A stretch of DNA of 64,000 bases, taken from contig CM040753.1 of NCBI GenBank assembly GCA_022829145.1, positions 19,741,884 to 19,805,883 on the forward strand, given 5' to 3'. The translations under genes and the position numbers were made by a program. Origin of the DNA: Albula goreensis (lineage: Eukaryota; Chordata; Actinopteri; Albuliformes; Albulidae). Below are positions 11,850 through 25,190 of this stretch, piece after piece (position 1 is the first letter of the stretch; every line of letters starts with the position of its first letter). The notes below the pieces were generated by a model that searched no databases, was not told the DNA's origin, and saw only the letters and a list, made by a program, of their open reading frames with translations.

Positions 11850-13749
11850 GATGAGGCAAGTGGGCTATGTGTTACAACATCACTCAACAGTCAAAACTGC
11901 TAGATAACAACTGTAAGACAGCAACTTCCTTACTTACTTACTGCATGAGCCACTGGTTAGCACATGCCCAGCTATTACTTTTTTAGTTGTTAAATGTGAC
12001 TGTTGCCTGCTAATCTGCATATAACCTGCCCATAATGGTTTTCTGTTACGCCGTGGACTATGGCTCAGAGTTTGGAGAACACTATTATAATAACTCAAAT
12101 GATAATCTCAAAAATGGGAATCTAATCAAAACATTCCCAAGAACATTTTGCATTTAGCTGAGTGAATTTAATGAATGAGTGGAGAGTCCAGAGCTGTGCA
12201 TATTGCATCTTGTATTTTAGGCTCATTAAAATGTTTGCTTAAAAGTGTGAAGTACAGTCTATAGGCAATAAACAGTCTTTGTTCTAGCACACTTCCTAAG
12301 TCTATAAATACATTAAAGCTTTCTGATGAGTTGTAGCTATAGCCTAGTAAGTCAAGGAATCAGACAAACAGTTGTTTCTGATCACTAATATTATGAACAG
12401 AAATAGATGATGAGTAATACCGAGATGTTTAACCCCCCGATAGTCACATTCATGACGTCCATTTTTTGTTTTATAGAGATTTTAGCACAGTACAGCGAAG
12501 CTCATGTAAAGATAAATTGAGAACTCTGATACAATACATTTTACTTTAACAGAGTACACGTTATCCCAGCTGAAATCATATCATTTGAGTTGAAATTTTT
12601 CTATCTAGGTAATTTTGCCGTGAAGTTTAAATACTTCGCGTTTTCGTAATCATGATGTAATCTATTTTTTTTTTTTTTTTGAAGAACGCTTGTTTTCACT
12701 AGTATCTTTCGGATAAAGGAGAATGTATTATTTCAGGTCGGGCATTGCGGGTTCTCTCTCTTATTTACCGAAACCTTCTGTCGTAGACAAAGCACGCCTC
12801 AATTGGTATATATAAAATCACCCATTATAATTCGCAAACCTGGATGTAAGAGGGCGAATCGATCGTGCTAAGACAGAGATGGACTCAAACCAACAAGTCC
12901 TATACACATTAGTACCATGTAGTATCCTGCATACTGGAAAATATTCTTGTTTCCGTCCTCTATATTACGACCCCATGACGGTATAATTTGACCTGTATTT
13001 TTATTCTGTACAGTAAAATTTCAGATGTTAACTCAAATAGTGCTCATATTAGATTCACAAAACCACCATAAAATACTGCGTATATTAGATATATATGCAA
13101 TAGATGTATTCTCAGTATATGTTCAGTATTTTATAGTGGTTTTGTGAATCTAGGACACACTTTGCCACAAACATAGCCACACTTTGATCTTCCCTGTAGT
13201 ACCTCCACTTTTCTCTCGCATCCCCCTGCGGTTTCCATCGTCTCTCAAAATGTCAGTGAACAGCTAGTACACTGGAAGCAACTGAAGTACAACTTTTCTA
13301 TCTCACCAACTAATCCAAGAAGTAAAAAATCAAAAATATGTGAACAGCATGAAATAAACTCTTGCATAATGTGATGAGGAGCGGGACAGGGACATGCGGA
13401 GCTCTGTTATTTCGTCATGAGTTGTAGCAGTTGTTTTATCAAAACTATGAAGATCATATTTTAAGGTTTAGAAAATAAGACTTTTGTACAATATGGGGGA
13501 CAATGCTGAATCAGAAAAAAGGAACAATACTTGCAGCATGGACAGAATCTCAGTCATACCGTGGATATAGCATGGCATACTGGACACACTCATTTTATTT
13601 TGGCCTCTTTGCTCAATTTGCCTGTGCAATGCAGGAACCGTAGGACAGTCTATGCTGTTTAATTATAAATTAGTAATACATACGGCAGTATCTCTGGCTG
13701 TTGACACTGCCGCTGTCCTGTTTAAGTGGTAATAAAGTAATGTGTCCTA
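11850..13749 (-). other. Probable first intron of the nfil3-like gene
   Basis: No coding potential is seen. It holds a poly(T) run at 12664-12680, an ATCGAT palindrome at 12858 and the hairpin at 13050-13152. Assigning it as an intron depends on the proposed leader exon. Confidence 0.3.
13050..13152. repeat. Near-perfect inverted repeat (29-bp arms, 45-bp loop)
   Basis: The arm at 13050-13078 (starting TAGATTCACAAAACCACC) pairs with 13124-13152 (ending GGTTTTGTGAATCTA) at 28 of 29 positions. The loop is AT-rich and can partly extend the stem. TA dinucleotides at both outer ends would fit a tiny Tc1/mariner-type MITE. A pri-miRNA-like foldback is the alternative. There is no coding content. 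Confidence 0.7.
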
Positions 13750-13900
13750 CCTGTTTGTTGACACGTTGTCGCTGTCACGATGTTAAGTGCTGAAGTTGAG
13801 TGATGTGATAAGGTTGAGTGCTATTTGCGCTTTGAAATAATATGCACTGGTTGGGACGCAGGCATACAAGTGCTCGACCGCACAGCCAATGGGGTTTGGG
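13750..13900 (-). promoter_or_regulatory. Possible 5' non-coding exon and promoter of the nfil3-like gene
   Basis: Read on the minus strand, a donor-like CAACAAACAG|GTAGGA ends a candidate leader exon at 13750. Just upstream of it are CpG-bearing sequence and a CCAAT box (plus-strand AGCCAATGGGG near 13885). This would give a 1.9-kb first intron ending at the acceptor near 11845. It is based only on motif spacing. Confidence 0.25.
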
Positions 13901-14704
13901 CTCGGTGCTTTTTTCCTTCTTGGTTGTTGTCGCGCTTTTGACATATTATTGCACTACTGCAGCGTTGTAACTAATGGTAAAAATGCTGTTAATTGAGCTT
14001 GGAGAGTGTGGGCGTGCGACACTATGAATGGTATGAAAGTCTGCTTATCGATAAGTGGTTTTCGCTGGCACATGGGGTATTCAGTGGTTGACGAAAAAAA
14101 GTGTCAGGTGTTAAAAAACGGAAACCCAAAGTAACATCACAAGCAGCAAGCAACAGAAAACCGAGCTTTTATTATCTTGCCTGGCTCACAAACGTACGCT
14201 GCGCCAATGGCACCGACTTGCACAGGCCGATGTTGTACATTTTGCTGGCTCACAATTTAATTTCCCATATAGATTGTGTCTTTTTTGTATGCACCAAAAG
14301 CGCCTGTTTATAATGATGTATAATGTATTTCTCTATTGTACAAGCCAGTATGCTGCAAATGCTTAAACAACAAGAAGATTGTTGTTGGTGGTGCAAACAC
14401 ACGACTAACAAACATACAATGCGCAGAAATAGGTCGATCGGCTTCCTGTGTTAGGTTTCTACTCATTTGCCCTAAACTTGTGGTGAAGTACACAATTCTC
14501 ACATAACTGTTTGCTGTCAGTGTGGTAAGCACATAGATGCAAGGGGTCGTGTGTAGATGGGCATGTACCGATTCTATCTATAGTTTTCTTGTAATTAATA
14601 AAAAAAGAATAGACTGTGAACTGAAAGGAAGGAGATTGAGAGTGTGCAGAAACCATGTGCTTGATTGTTTTTTTTTTGTTATGCTTCTGTGTGCATGCAT
14701 AGGT

Positions 14705-14705
<1 letters not shown>

Positions 14706-14772
<67 letters not shown>
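14706..14772. repeat. (TG)n microsatellite
   Basis: About 67 bp of uninterrupted TG, followed by degenerate TGTG variants to about 14830. His-Thr and Val-Cys frames here are artefacts. Confidence 0.95.
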
Positions 14773-14773
<1 letters not shown>

Positions 14774-15163
14774 ATATGTGAGTGTGTGCACATGGGTGTG
14801 TGTGAGTGTGTTGTGCGCTCATGTGTGCATGATTGAGGGACAGTGGTAGTACATTGGGGAGGTGGTTGCGGTGTATGTAATGTGTTTGTATGTGGGGTAT
14901 TAGTAGGATGGTGTGAGTGGCTCGTGGGAGAGGGGGCCTCAGGTTATTTACGGGACAGCCCTGGTAGGTGTGGGAGGCGTGGAGGTACAGTCCTCTCTGA
15001 CTCATTCTGCACTGCGGCATCTGACAGCCCTCAGCTCCCTCTGATTTTGTGGTCATGACTCACAAAGTATCCTCTGAATCTTTTTCTTCAGAACTACACT
15101 ATTCTGTCTAACCCAACATATTGACTTGATATCTGTCACCCCTTCCCGAAGCACACATTTGCA

Positions 15164-15255
<92 letters not shown>
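15164..15255. repeat. (AC)n microsatellite
   Basis: About 92 bp of pure AC, 390 bp from the TG tract at 14706 and complementary to it in inverted orientation. Confidence 0.95.
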
Positions 15256-17869
15256 AAGTTATATTCAGATTGTGCAGAGACAAAGGTCATCTGGATCCGC
15301 CGAACGTTGGACCACTTTCTTGCCAATCATTCACTGCTTCATGGGCCAGCTGGTACCACTGGCAGAGTCCAGCCTCCAAATAGAACCAGTGTGCCCCTTC
15401 ACACTCTACAACAGTGGCTTAATATTTTTTAAACCACTTTCCCGCAATTCAGCACTTTTTCATTTGGAATTTATATTGATATTACTGGCCAGGTGAACAG
15501 TTGGAGGGAACTCAGGTGAATCATTATGTAAGCTATTGACATAATGTTTGCAAGTCTTTTCACTGTAACATTCATACAGATTTTTTTTCCCAACCTGACC
15601 GGAGTGGAATTTAGCCACCCTGTCCCATCAATTCAGGTAAAGGCAGGCATGAACATGTGACTCCTTCGATTCCGTGACAACAAGGCCTCAATGTTTCTCA
15701 CAATGTAGAAGCATCAGGAATTACATGCTGCTGAGGTCAGCATGTATTCACTTCATACATCCACAGGCGTTTGACCAACCAGGAGTGGCCACCAGAGAGA
15801 GAAATTAGACTAACACATTTAACCTCTATCTTTCCCTGGTGAGGCTGGATAAACTGTTGCTGACTTTGTCTTTAAATAGTGTATTTCGTACTCAGACGCC
15901 AAGTCACAAGGCTCATGCCAGCTTTCTAAACAAATGTCGTACAGCATAAGACTTGTTTTAACTGAGAAATAAAAGGCAGATGCACAGGGCTGTCTGAAAC
16001 TGTGGTCTCAACTCTCAACACTCAGTCTGATAGAGTATCTGCATCACTGTCACCTTCTCTACCCCAGACTTCCTTTACAGACTCAGGTGGAAATGACCAC
16101 ACACATGATTCGCCCAGCAGGGCTGGTTTAGAGCCAGTTGTGACAAACTATCTTTTCCTATTTTTAACCCTGAAATGTCAATCACATTACTACCTCGCAA
16201 ACCTAGGAAGACAAACTCAGCATATTTTCAGACTATGAGCATGCCTGTGACTGGCTGTCCAAGAAAGGACACCCAAGAAAGATAAGACTGGTGATTCTAC
16301 CCAGCTAACCCCAGCTATTTTTCTCTGGCTATGCTAACGACAGCAGTGGCACAGAAGATTTCTGGTGGTGGATTTAGGTGACTGAGACCTCTAATAATTT
16401 CATCCACCTCCAAAACGTGCAATTAATCTTAATTAGCCTATTACATTCTTTTGGCAAAGCACATCTCCGAAAGCGGGGCATACACTAAACTACATTGGAG
16501 TGAGAAACTACTCAGGCTGATGAGTAAGCCTGAAAACTGAGGCTACCACAAATACAAACCAACAATCATAAGATTTGGCTCAATGTTTTGTGTATTGCAA
16601 TATTTTGCAAGGGCTCTAATGGTACCCATTTTTTTGAGAAAATGATTATTTTCAAGGATTGAAAGGTACTTTAACCAAAGATAACAGTACTTTAGATGCT
16701 GGATATGGGGGACATTATAGTAATCATTATCTGTCATGATTAAGGCAAATAAAGGCCAAAATAAAAACTAATTTATGTTGAGTTACTGTAGAGTAATGGA
16801 GGAATGGACTGTACATTTGAGTGAAGCTCTGAATGCATGACTGGTGGTTTCACGATATAATTATTTATAATAAGATGTCAGATTTACTCTAATGCAGAGA
16901 AAACCACTTCCTGGTTTTAAGATGGAACTCTCTGTCACAACAGAACTCATCCATAGTGCCTTTTTGTCGAACACATTGTCAATTCAAAGATGTCACACTA
17001 CTTGTCTTGTATTCCCATGCAGGTGAGTGTGAAATACACAAGCCCCCTCCCCCCACTTGCCAATTTCTTTTGCACCCACTCATTTCCCAAACAGAAAGTA
17101 TCTGTGACTCACTCGTGCAGCAATGCCACTTCCAGCACAGAGCTGTTTTTGAACTGTAATGGGCTCTCTGTACGATTGTTCACACATGCACCAGATTAGA
17201 GCTTCACTGCTCCGACCCCTTTTGCCTCAGCCCCCCGATCACAGCTTGGTTCACTCAAGTGAAAAACTGGTCTCTTTTAAGAGTTTCCATGCTGCTGTAC
17301 AGAATTAACACTTTCTGTCACACATGTGTGTAGACTGTAGCTGAGCTGGAGCTCAGTCACACTGTTCTCCTGTGTGAGTGTAAACCTTGAGGGATGACCA
17401 TCTCAGCTATGAGCCTCAACTCACCGAGACAGACAAGATTTCTTTATTTCTGCTTAAACAGGGACTCCCAATGTCCAACACAGCCAATGATTCAGACAGT
17501 GGGTCTCTAACCGAAGGCACATGAGCGACAGGAGGAGGTAAACACCACCCTGTAGCCTGTTTGTGTTAGGCCCAAAAGATAACATTTTAAGTTAGAGATT
17601 CTCTAGTAAATCTGAAGTGATGCTCTGAGACAAGGGCATTTGCTCAGAAGCTATGAATAAGCAGAAGAGGGAAAATGGTTGCATACGGATGGTAGTTTTA
17701 TGATATTCCTGTGTTTTTGGATGCTTAATCCAATAATGAGACTGAAGTTGATTGTAGTGGAAACACCTCACACCTAGGGATCTGAATGCCTATCTGAGGT
17801 GAATTTCATAAGTCTTGTAGATTAGCCTGCATGGTCCACAATGTCTTGATATTTACATAGATGTTCAGA

Positions 17870-18078
17870 AAGTGGGTAATTGCTTTTATCCAGAGCAACT
17901 TACACTATTACAAACACAAAATGGTTTGGCCTGGGTTGTCTTACTGAAGCCCCACAGTATACTCGGATCTTGAGGAGTAAATACATTGATAGGCCAAAAA
18001 AACTCTACACATCTTGTTTGTGAGACCTGAACTGGAAACAACCACTGTTGTCCTCCAGGACTAGAATTTGACATTGGT
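17870..18078 (-). repeat. Composite fragment: SINE-type tail plus hAT-MITE remnant
   Basis: It starts with TGCTTTTATCCAGAGCAACT, the reverse complement of the common fish SINE/LINE tail. It ends with TGTCCTCCAGGACTAGAATT and TGACA, a decayed copy of the right end of the MITE at 50325-50529. The middle cannot be assigned. It is probably a nested insertion. Confidence 0.5.
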
Positions 18079-21000
18079 GGGTTAGTCCAAGATATGAGAT
18101 GATGTCAATTTACCCACATCACACCCAATAGCAGCAGGCAATGCATAAACTAATGACATGATGATTACTTCTGGCCCTCCTATGGCCTTGTCTGACATCC
18201 TTCTGTCCTATCTTTGCAGTAAGGAAGTGCAAGGTGCATGGGAAGAGATACTGACTCTGTTTAGACTCTACTGTATATGTGTACTCTAGGCTTGCACAAA
18301 GAACACTGTCCCCTGCCTTCTTTTTGCCATTTTGTTAAGTTTTGGGAGGTCATCCCACCTGGCCAAAAGTCTAAAATTTTGGCCTGAAGGTTATCAGTTT
18401 GCCACTATAGATATTTGTTGGTTTGGTTTTGGCTTTACTTATATGAATTTTGTATGTTTATTCATTGTCATTTTTATTTGTGGATAACTCATTTCAATAG
18501 CCGTTTTTTACATGCACATGGGCTTCAGAACTGGATCAATATGTATTCTAAATACTTTAACTCCAATGCACACCTTTATTTTGTGGAGTAATGTTTTGAT
18601 CCTCTGAGATATTCATCACTCAAGGTTTGTCTATATACCCAAATTCAGTCAAAACCCAGCATTTGACACTGGTCTGATAAGCCACAGGCCTCTCTCTCTG
18701 TGAGGATTCTGCTCTTGATGACAGAAGTTTCTGTTCGCCTGGTCCCTGCCCTCTTCCTCTTATCAACACTTCTAAGCAGCTCACCACTTGTCACAGGAAG
18801 CACTGCTACATTAAACTCATTAGGTGACAACTTCTTGTAACAGCTTTGGTTAGCTGAAGATGATCTAAAAAAAATTCTAGCTTTTTATAAAAACCTATGC
18901 AGATGACACATTTTTACTACCCTCCCCCTTCCCCACCACCCAAAAAATACCCTATTTAGGTTTTTGAAATCAGACATGTGTTAGAACTAAACAAATAATT
19001 GCAGAGAAAATTGAGGAAAACTTGCTCCACTCAGGGGAACCCTCTGGACTGCATGGATACTCTTCTCAGAGTATTTGACATACATCATTTGCGTTAAACA
19101 CATGTAATGTTGCATGAGTGTATATGTGACACATTGTGTAGTGTTGAGATGGCGTCTTCCTTTTTGTCATTTTTGAGTTGGATACCCAAATTGGCGCTTG
19201 CTTAATTCGTCATCATCTGCCAATGTTTCATGGTTCTGTGACTAACACATTTTATTCAAAACATAATATGACTAACACTTGTACACTGTAATGTAATAAT
19301 AAGATAATTTTTCTCATTTCCTGAAAAGTTGTCTTTCAGAAGATATGTGTTTTTATAAGATGCTGGCTAAAAGGTTTGTGTATTAATTGGCTACAAGTTG
19401 GGTGAACTCTCTCTGCAAACCACCCAATGATGTTCTACCGCCTCACACCACCCAGATTAATCAGAACCCTGAGTATCTAGCCATTTCATGTGTGTACATA
19501 GTGTTGTGTGTCCTTATCAAAGACACTGGACACTTAGCGTCTTTGTATATTCTTATATATACTCCATTAGACACACCAACAGTATTCTCACTTGTCAGAC
19601 TCAAAAATATGACATCATAACCATGAGCCTGAATGATTACCCAGGCAGATCATGCTCGGTCCAACTCTGCTCAACTTCTTGAGATGTGCTTTGCCAGCAT
19701 ACTCTAATAGACCACTGCTGATGAAACACAACTTTCAGGAATGGGATAAAGGATAAGCCTCCCCAGCCCACCAAATCACCCTCAAAAGTCTGCTCTGATC
19801 TGCTCTGACCTCTGATGGAGGCCTGCACCAGAGAAACTACCCAGCTATCCAGTCAAGACCCGCCCAGAATAAGGCAGTAGTCATTTCAAACCAGAACACC
19901 CTCAGGTATTATGGGCAAAAAGCTGAGTCTCCATAGAAAAAGCATAGTCCCTATGGAGTTCCTGTTGTCCAGACTGTGGTGAGATAGGCAGGGTTGCTGC
20001 GCAAGAGTTGCTCCTATGCCACAGTCCGACAGAAAGGCATGTGTCTATGGGTTACTCTTTACACCTCATGCAGTGACTAATGTCCCTCCTCTCACTTCGT
20101 CTAGCGGTTCTCTCACAGCATGAGGTCTGAGGATTTATGTTCTGCTTTTATATGTTAACTTCTTTATTTATTTTTTGTGTATGTATCAGTTCACTGCATT
20201 ACAAAGCAGAGTTACCCACAGGCAGCATGAAAACACTACCCTCATGCCTGTTCAAACTGGAAACACTCAAGTATAAGTTAAGTGTGCCATTTTCACTTGG
20301 GGTGATATTTCCAATTAATTTAAACAAATTAGGTATATCTGACCCAAACACACATCCTTTTATTAATACTAATAAAAATGTAAAGCAAGCAAGAATACAA
20401 TAAACTAAAGTATAAATGTTCCATCTTATTTGTTGCAGCGGCATCTTCTATCTCCCAAAGCAGAAAAGATCTCTGGGTAAAATCTCTTGCAGTTGCACAG
20501 TCAAGTAAAAAGCAAAGGCTTGTTTTTGCTACAATATTTTATTTGTGGCTGGCATGTGTGAACAAAACATCCTGATTTGTCTTCACACTGCATAACAATA
20601 AGTACACCTACTGCTAACTGGACCTCTTTGGTCATGTTTGCTCGCATATCAGAAAATGATGTCAGAGAAACTGGCCCCAGCCCATTTCCTAAAGTGATAT
20701 TTAAATGTTATCACATTACTGAAGGGCTGGCTTAGTGTGTCAAGGTTATAAAAATTAGCTGAACAAGTCTCAAAAACTGCCCAGCTTCTGTGGATGTGTT
20801 CTATTAATGAACTAATGGTCAGTTACAACTTCTCACAAATCAAGTTTCAGGGTGACTAAGTTGACAAACCCAGCCAAACTCAACCAAATCCATCCTCAAA
20901 AACCTGCAGGCACCAATTAGACTAAAGGAGAGTCTAAACTTGGAAAGTTAACGAGGCCTGAGATTGTACAGCGAAAGATGTGAATTTGCAAAAAAAAACC

Positions 21001-22244
21001 GAAGACCTCAAATGTTCATGTCCAAATAAGACTGACATAAGACTGGCATATTTTATGTGGTGCATTTTGTATGCCAAAGGGAAACATCTGGAAACCAGAC
21101 GCAGGTTAGTAGGTGCATACAGTGACTGATTACACTCTGGCTTCAACTGTGGCCCCAACATACCCATATTAGTCCAGCTGTTGGAGAAAAGGAATAGAAC
21201 AGGACACAGCAGCCAAGACAATAATGTGCAAAACTGATCCTATAGCCACACTCACACTCCATTGGTGGCAGAATCACACTTTTAGCTTGCTGTCAGAGTT
21301 TGGCAGATGACACGAACTAGCTTTCATTCATAAGAAGCATGGTAAAAATGTTTGGTGCAATTTGCTCTATAAGGTAATAACATTTCAAATACATTTATTT
21401 TCAAGGATACAGTACAATAAATAGTGAAGATCAGTCATGGTTAAAAAGCCATTTTTAACATTTGTTAGCCTGACCACAAACAATGCTTTGTCTAGTTAGC
21501 CTCATTGGCTTTGTAATGTAACTTGGCATCTTTACTAACCGCGTACTACATCTGGCACAGGCTTCACAGGCATTGTGATGTAACTAAATGAATATATTTC
21601 ACTCACATTTACCCATTAAATCTGTGCACACACTGATAACACACTAGGCTATCACTTTCCATAAATTGTTTCAATTCCCCATTTGCTGTGAAATGTCACT
21701 ACATTGCTTTTCTACCCTTTCTTCTCTCTTAAATTTGTCTGTGCCAGTCAGTAGTCAATAGTAGTGAGAACAAGGTAGTTTTGCATCTCTCTAACATAGA
21801 TGCGAGTAAGATGCTTGTTTTTAGGTGTTTCTGTCGTTGCTCTGCTGAATTCTCACATGACCACTGACACAGCAGTTGCGGTGATTGTCCAAAAATGAAC
21901 AGAACTGATAACGTTCATTACCAGAGGGCAGTTATCACAAAGGTGGCCCCCCACCCTCCTTGTTGAACTATTTTGAGTGGTTGGAATGAATGCTCTGAGA
22001 GATATGTGTATGTTGCTGTGAGGATGTGAGGTTTGGCTGGTAACAGTGGGCAACAGTTAAACTGTAGTGGAAAACGCCGGGTGGATTGGTCAAATTTGGC
22101 TCTGGAGGCCAGAGACCTAATGCCACAAAACTAAACGCTCTGTCGTATCACAGAAACCACCCTGCCCCAATCCCACATTTAAAAATAGATAGACCAGATA
22201 GACCTTCATGTCCGCGCATACACAAATGTACACACGCGCGCGCC

Positions 22245-22247
<3 letters not shown>

Positions 22248-22287
<40 letters not shown>
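22248..22287. repeat. (CA)n microsatellite
   Basis: About 40 bp of pure CA, preceded by a short alternating GCGCGC run, so alternating purine/pyrimidine extends over some 55 bp. Confidence 0.9.
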
Positions 22288-22289
<2 letters not shown>

Positions 22290-22509
22290 ATACACATAAA
22301 AATTCACAAACTGTGAGAATGGAACTTCTGGTCAGAGGAACATGAAAGGGAGCTGGCCCTCCAAACCACATATATATCAAGGTTTGTTTGTAGAATCACA
22401 TGCAATGAATGGGCTGTGAAATAAATTGATTGAGTTGGCAGAGATATATACAGCTTTATAGGGCCTGCTGAAATGTTACCATGTATTGCACGGCAGTGTC
22501 TGCCTGTCA

Positions 22510-22523
22510 CCACTAGATGGCAA
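22510..22523 (+). promoter_or_regulatory. CTCF-like site
   Basis: CCACTAGATGGCAA matches the CTCF core CCASYAGRKGGCRS at 13 of 14 positions, read on the plus strand. It lies 4.3 kb upstream of the atp8b3 start codon. Binding is not shown. Confidence 0.45.
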
Positions 22524-22689
22524 TGCAAGCGGAGTATCTGACAAGCCAAGATGGAAAGCTCCCTGAACAAAGCATCTAATAACAACAGCAAATGTGTCTT
22601 TAGAATGCGCACAGTGCTCTGGGTGAAATTCAAGATGAACATGCTAAATAACTCTGGCAAGCTCAAAGTTAATGGATGTCAATGATTGA

Positions 22690-23010
22690 TTGCATCAAAT
22701 AATTGACTCTGCATCAGTCCTGGAGTAACATTGAGGTTTCTCCTTGCAGGCTTATATTTTGGGTGTGGCCAATGAGGCTGGCTCTGTTTCAGCCCTTTGG
22801 TGAGAGCATTTCAGGCCCTGCCAGTCTCTCTGCAGACAGCTGACTAAATGGGGAATCCTCTTCCCTGCTCCCTGAGCACTGCAGGGTATACTGGCTTCCA
22901 TGGCTGCTATACACTTAATTGGTCAATTAAAATGGTTTACTGTCAGTTCACCATCCAATCACAAAAACAACTGGGCTTAATTGAATTATGAAGAGTAGAA
23001 GTTGATATTT
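22690..23010. promoter_or_regulatory. Candidate conserved enhancer with homeodomain-type sites
   Basis: A non-repetitive block with clustered ATTA/TAAT cores (TTAATTGGTCAATTAAAATG, GGCTTAATTGAATTATGAAG), a TGATTGATTG stretch, and CCAAT-type motifs. There is no open frame of note. The texture is like a vertebrate developmental enhancer, but conservation cannot be assessed here. Confidence 0.25.
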
Positions 23011-25140
23011 AAATCCAGAAAGATACGTCCTCACCCATGCACACCCCTGCTCTCAGGCGTCATCAGTCAAATCTGAGGATCTGCTTAATTCACTCTCCCC
23101 CTTGGTGGGGGCAAGTTAATCAGTGACTCACATACTAACAGAAGTAGTGAAGAGGAAAAACTATAAAAACTACACCTGCAATGATGTCATAGCTGGTTTC
23201 CTCCTAAGACCATAAGTGGTCCATTTTAAACATTGGAGAACATTGTTAGAGGTTTAATGGAGGACTTTGTCTTATGCTCTCAAAACATCTCAAAGGAGGA
23301 ATGCAGACCTGTCCATACCCCTGTCCATATCTTATACATGGTTTGAAATGACTGCTGACTTTTTTGTCCCATGTCTGTAATGGTTTTTTTTTTTTCGTGA
23401 GAAATTGTGCTTGTATCATAGCAACCTTTGTTGGTATTGCTAACTTAAAGCTCAATGCACTTGTCATAAACTCTGTATGAGGAGTTAATTTCCAGATTGC
23501 TTATTTGTCTTAATGGTGTAAAGAATTGTCACTGTATTATGCATAGCAGAAGCTGCAGAAGGGTAGCTGCACTGATACATTGATCAAATGTGGAACCCCC
23601 CACCCCCCCCTTTTCCCCTTGCACTGTCTCTCATGCTTCCTTATGATGGATTATGGAATCAACTACCCATCATAACTTAAATGGGTAAAACTGATCTGAG
23701 ATGAAAGAAAATACTGGTCATACAGCAACCCTTGCACTCTGAGATATGGGTCTTGTAATGTTCTTTTATTGTTTGTGAGTGATGAGGGTCGATTCTCTGT
23801 AATATTTCTAAATTTTTACACAGCCTTAATATTAACAAATATTATTAACGTTCAAATAAAAAATTGCTTTCAAAATGAATATCCCTTTCTATTTAATAAG
23901 TGTTTAACATCACTGGGAGGCTGTTTACAGTCACCTCTGGCCTAAATAATTAGCAAGTGACAGACTAATGATGTGAGGCTGAGAGACATTTCCCTTGACT
24001 ATAGTATCTTCTGAGAGGGATAGGAGAATGTATAATGATGAAGAGAGCATTATGCACTTCCAGGTAGGCCAGACACAAAGGAGCAGTGTTCTATTGCTTT
24101 CATGTAACAGGACCCCATTGGTACTAGTCAAAACACGGCTTCACTTTTGGAGCTGTTTGGGACTGGTCAAATACCTTACCTCTCCCTAGCATGAAAAAAC
24201 ATCAATTTTTAAATGTTCAGTGTATCCATGCTGCTTGAAAATTATGAACAGTGTGGCAGTGATTAAACAATGAGGTTACATGAAACGAGAAATGCACAGT
24301 GCTTCCATATATGCCACTGGTTCACACTAATCTGAAAAAAAAATCATTGTATCTTGTTATGGAGTGGAAAATCACTTCATAATTTTGTTAAGTTGACTGT
24401 GCAAAAATGACATTGATGTAAAACACTCATGAGTAAAAACAGATGTGTGCAGGGTCAAGAAAGTATCTACTAGAGGCTTTGAGATACCCCATCCTTGTTT
24501 AATTTAAAAACCTTCAAATATACAAAAATGTAAATACATATCAAACAAAACTATTACAAAAGTTTTAAACATGAATTATTAATGTAATTAATTACAGAGA
24601 AGAGGAAGGAAAGCAAAGAGAAAAGAATAATCTAGTTTGGTGAAAATCAGACAGTGATTATCTGCTCACTGTAGCCCCACTCAATAGCGGGTTATGGGAG
24701 AACTCAGGCTGCTTTTGTTAATGTGGTGTGTGGGACTCCATTTGGGGGGTGGATGAGGTGTCCTTCCCTAAGGGTGCCGGCTGGGAAAAGCTTCCGTCAG
24801 CAGGGAGTCTCAGGGGTGTTGAGGGAGGGTGGGGCCGGAATCCACATTGGGTGTTTATGAAACCGACTCTCACGAGTCCCCACCCCCACCCTCCCCGCCA
24901 CTTTCTACATCCCATTCCCTCCCTTTCTGCAACAGGTGGAGTGAGTCAATAGAGATTATCCAACCCTTGACACAGAAAGTAAGATACAGCAAGAAAAAGG
25001 GAGACAGAAATCCTAATTATCATTAGAAAGACAGTGTTTACCTCTCTTCACTAGTTAAGATGTATTCTTATTTTTCTGCACTATGTGCATTTTATGCTTA
25101 TTTACTATCTGTACATCACGCCAATGACATTGAATTAAAG

Positions 25141-25190
25141 TGAATTAAATTGTGCAAGAGGAAGAGGCAGAGAGAATACAGAAGGAAAAG
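25141..25190 (+). other. Possible 5' non-coding exon end of atp8b3
   Basis: GAAGGAAAAG is followed by GTAAGTTC, a near-perfect donor. The exon containing the start codon has its own acceptor at 26829, so an upstream leader exon is needed and this donor would serve. The exon start is unknown. Confidence 0.2.

Noticed and set aside
11383-11907. 174-codon plus-strand frame
   Set aside because: It is antisense to the NFIL3-like coding exon, which has a clear bZIP domain. It is a shadow of GC-rich coding sequence.
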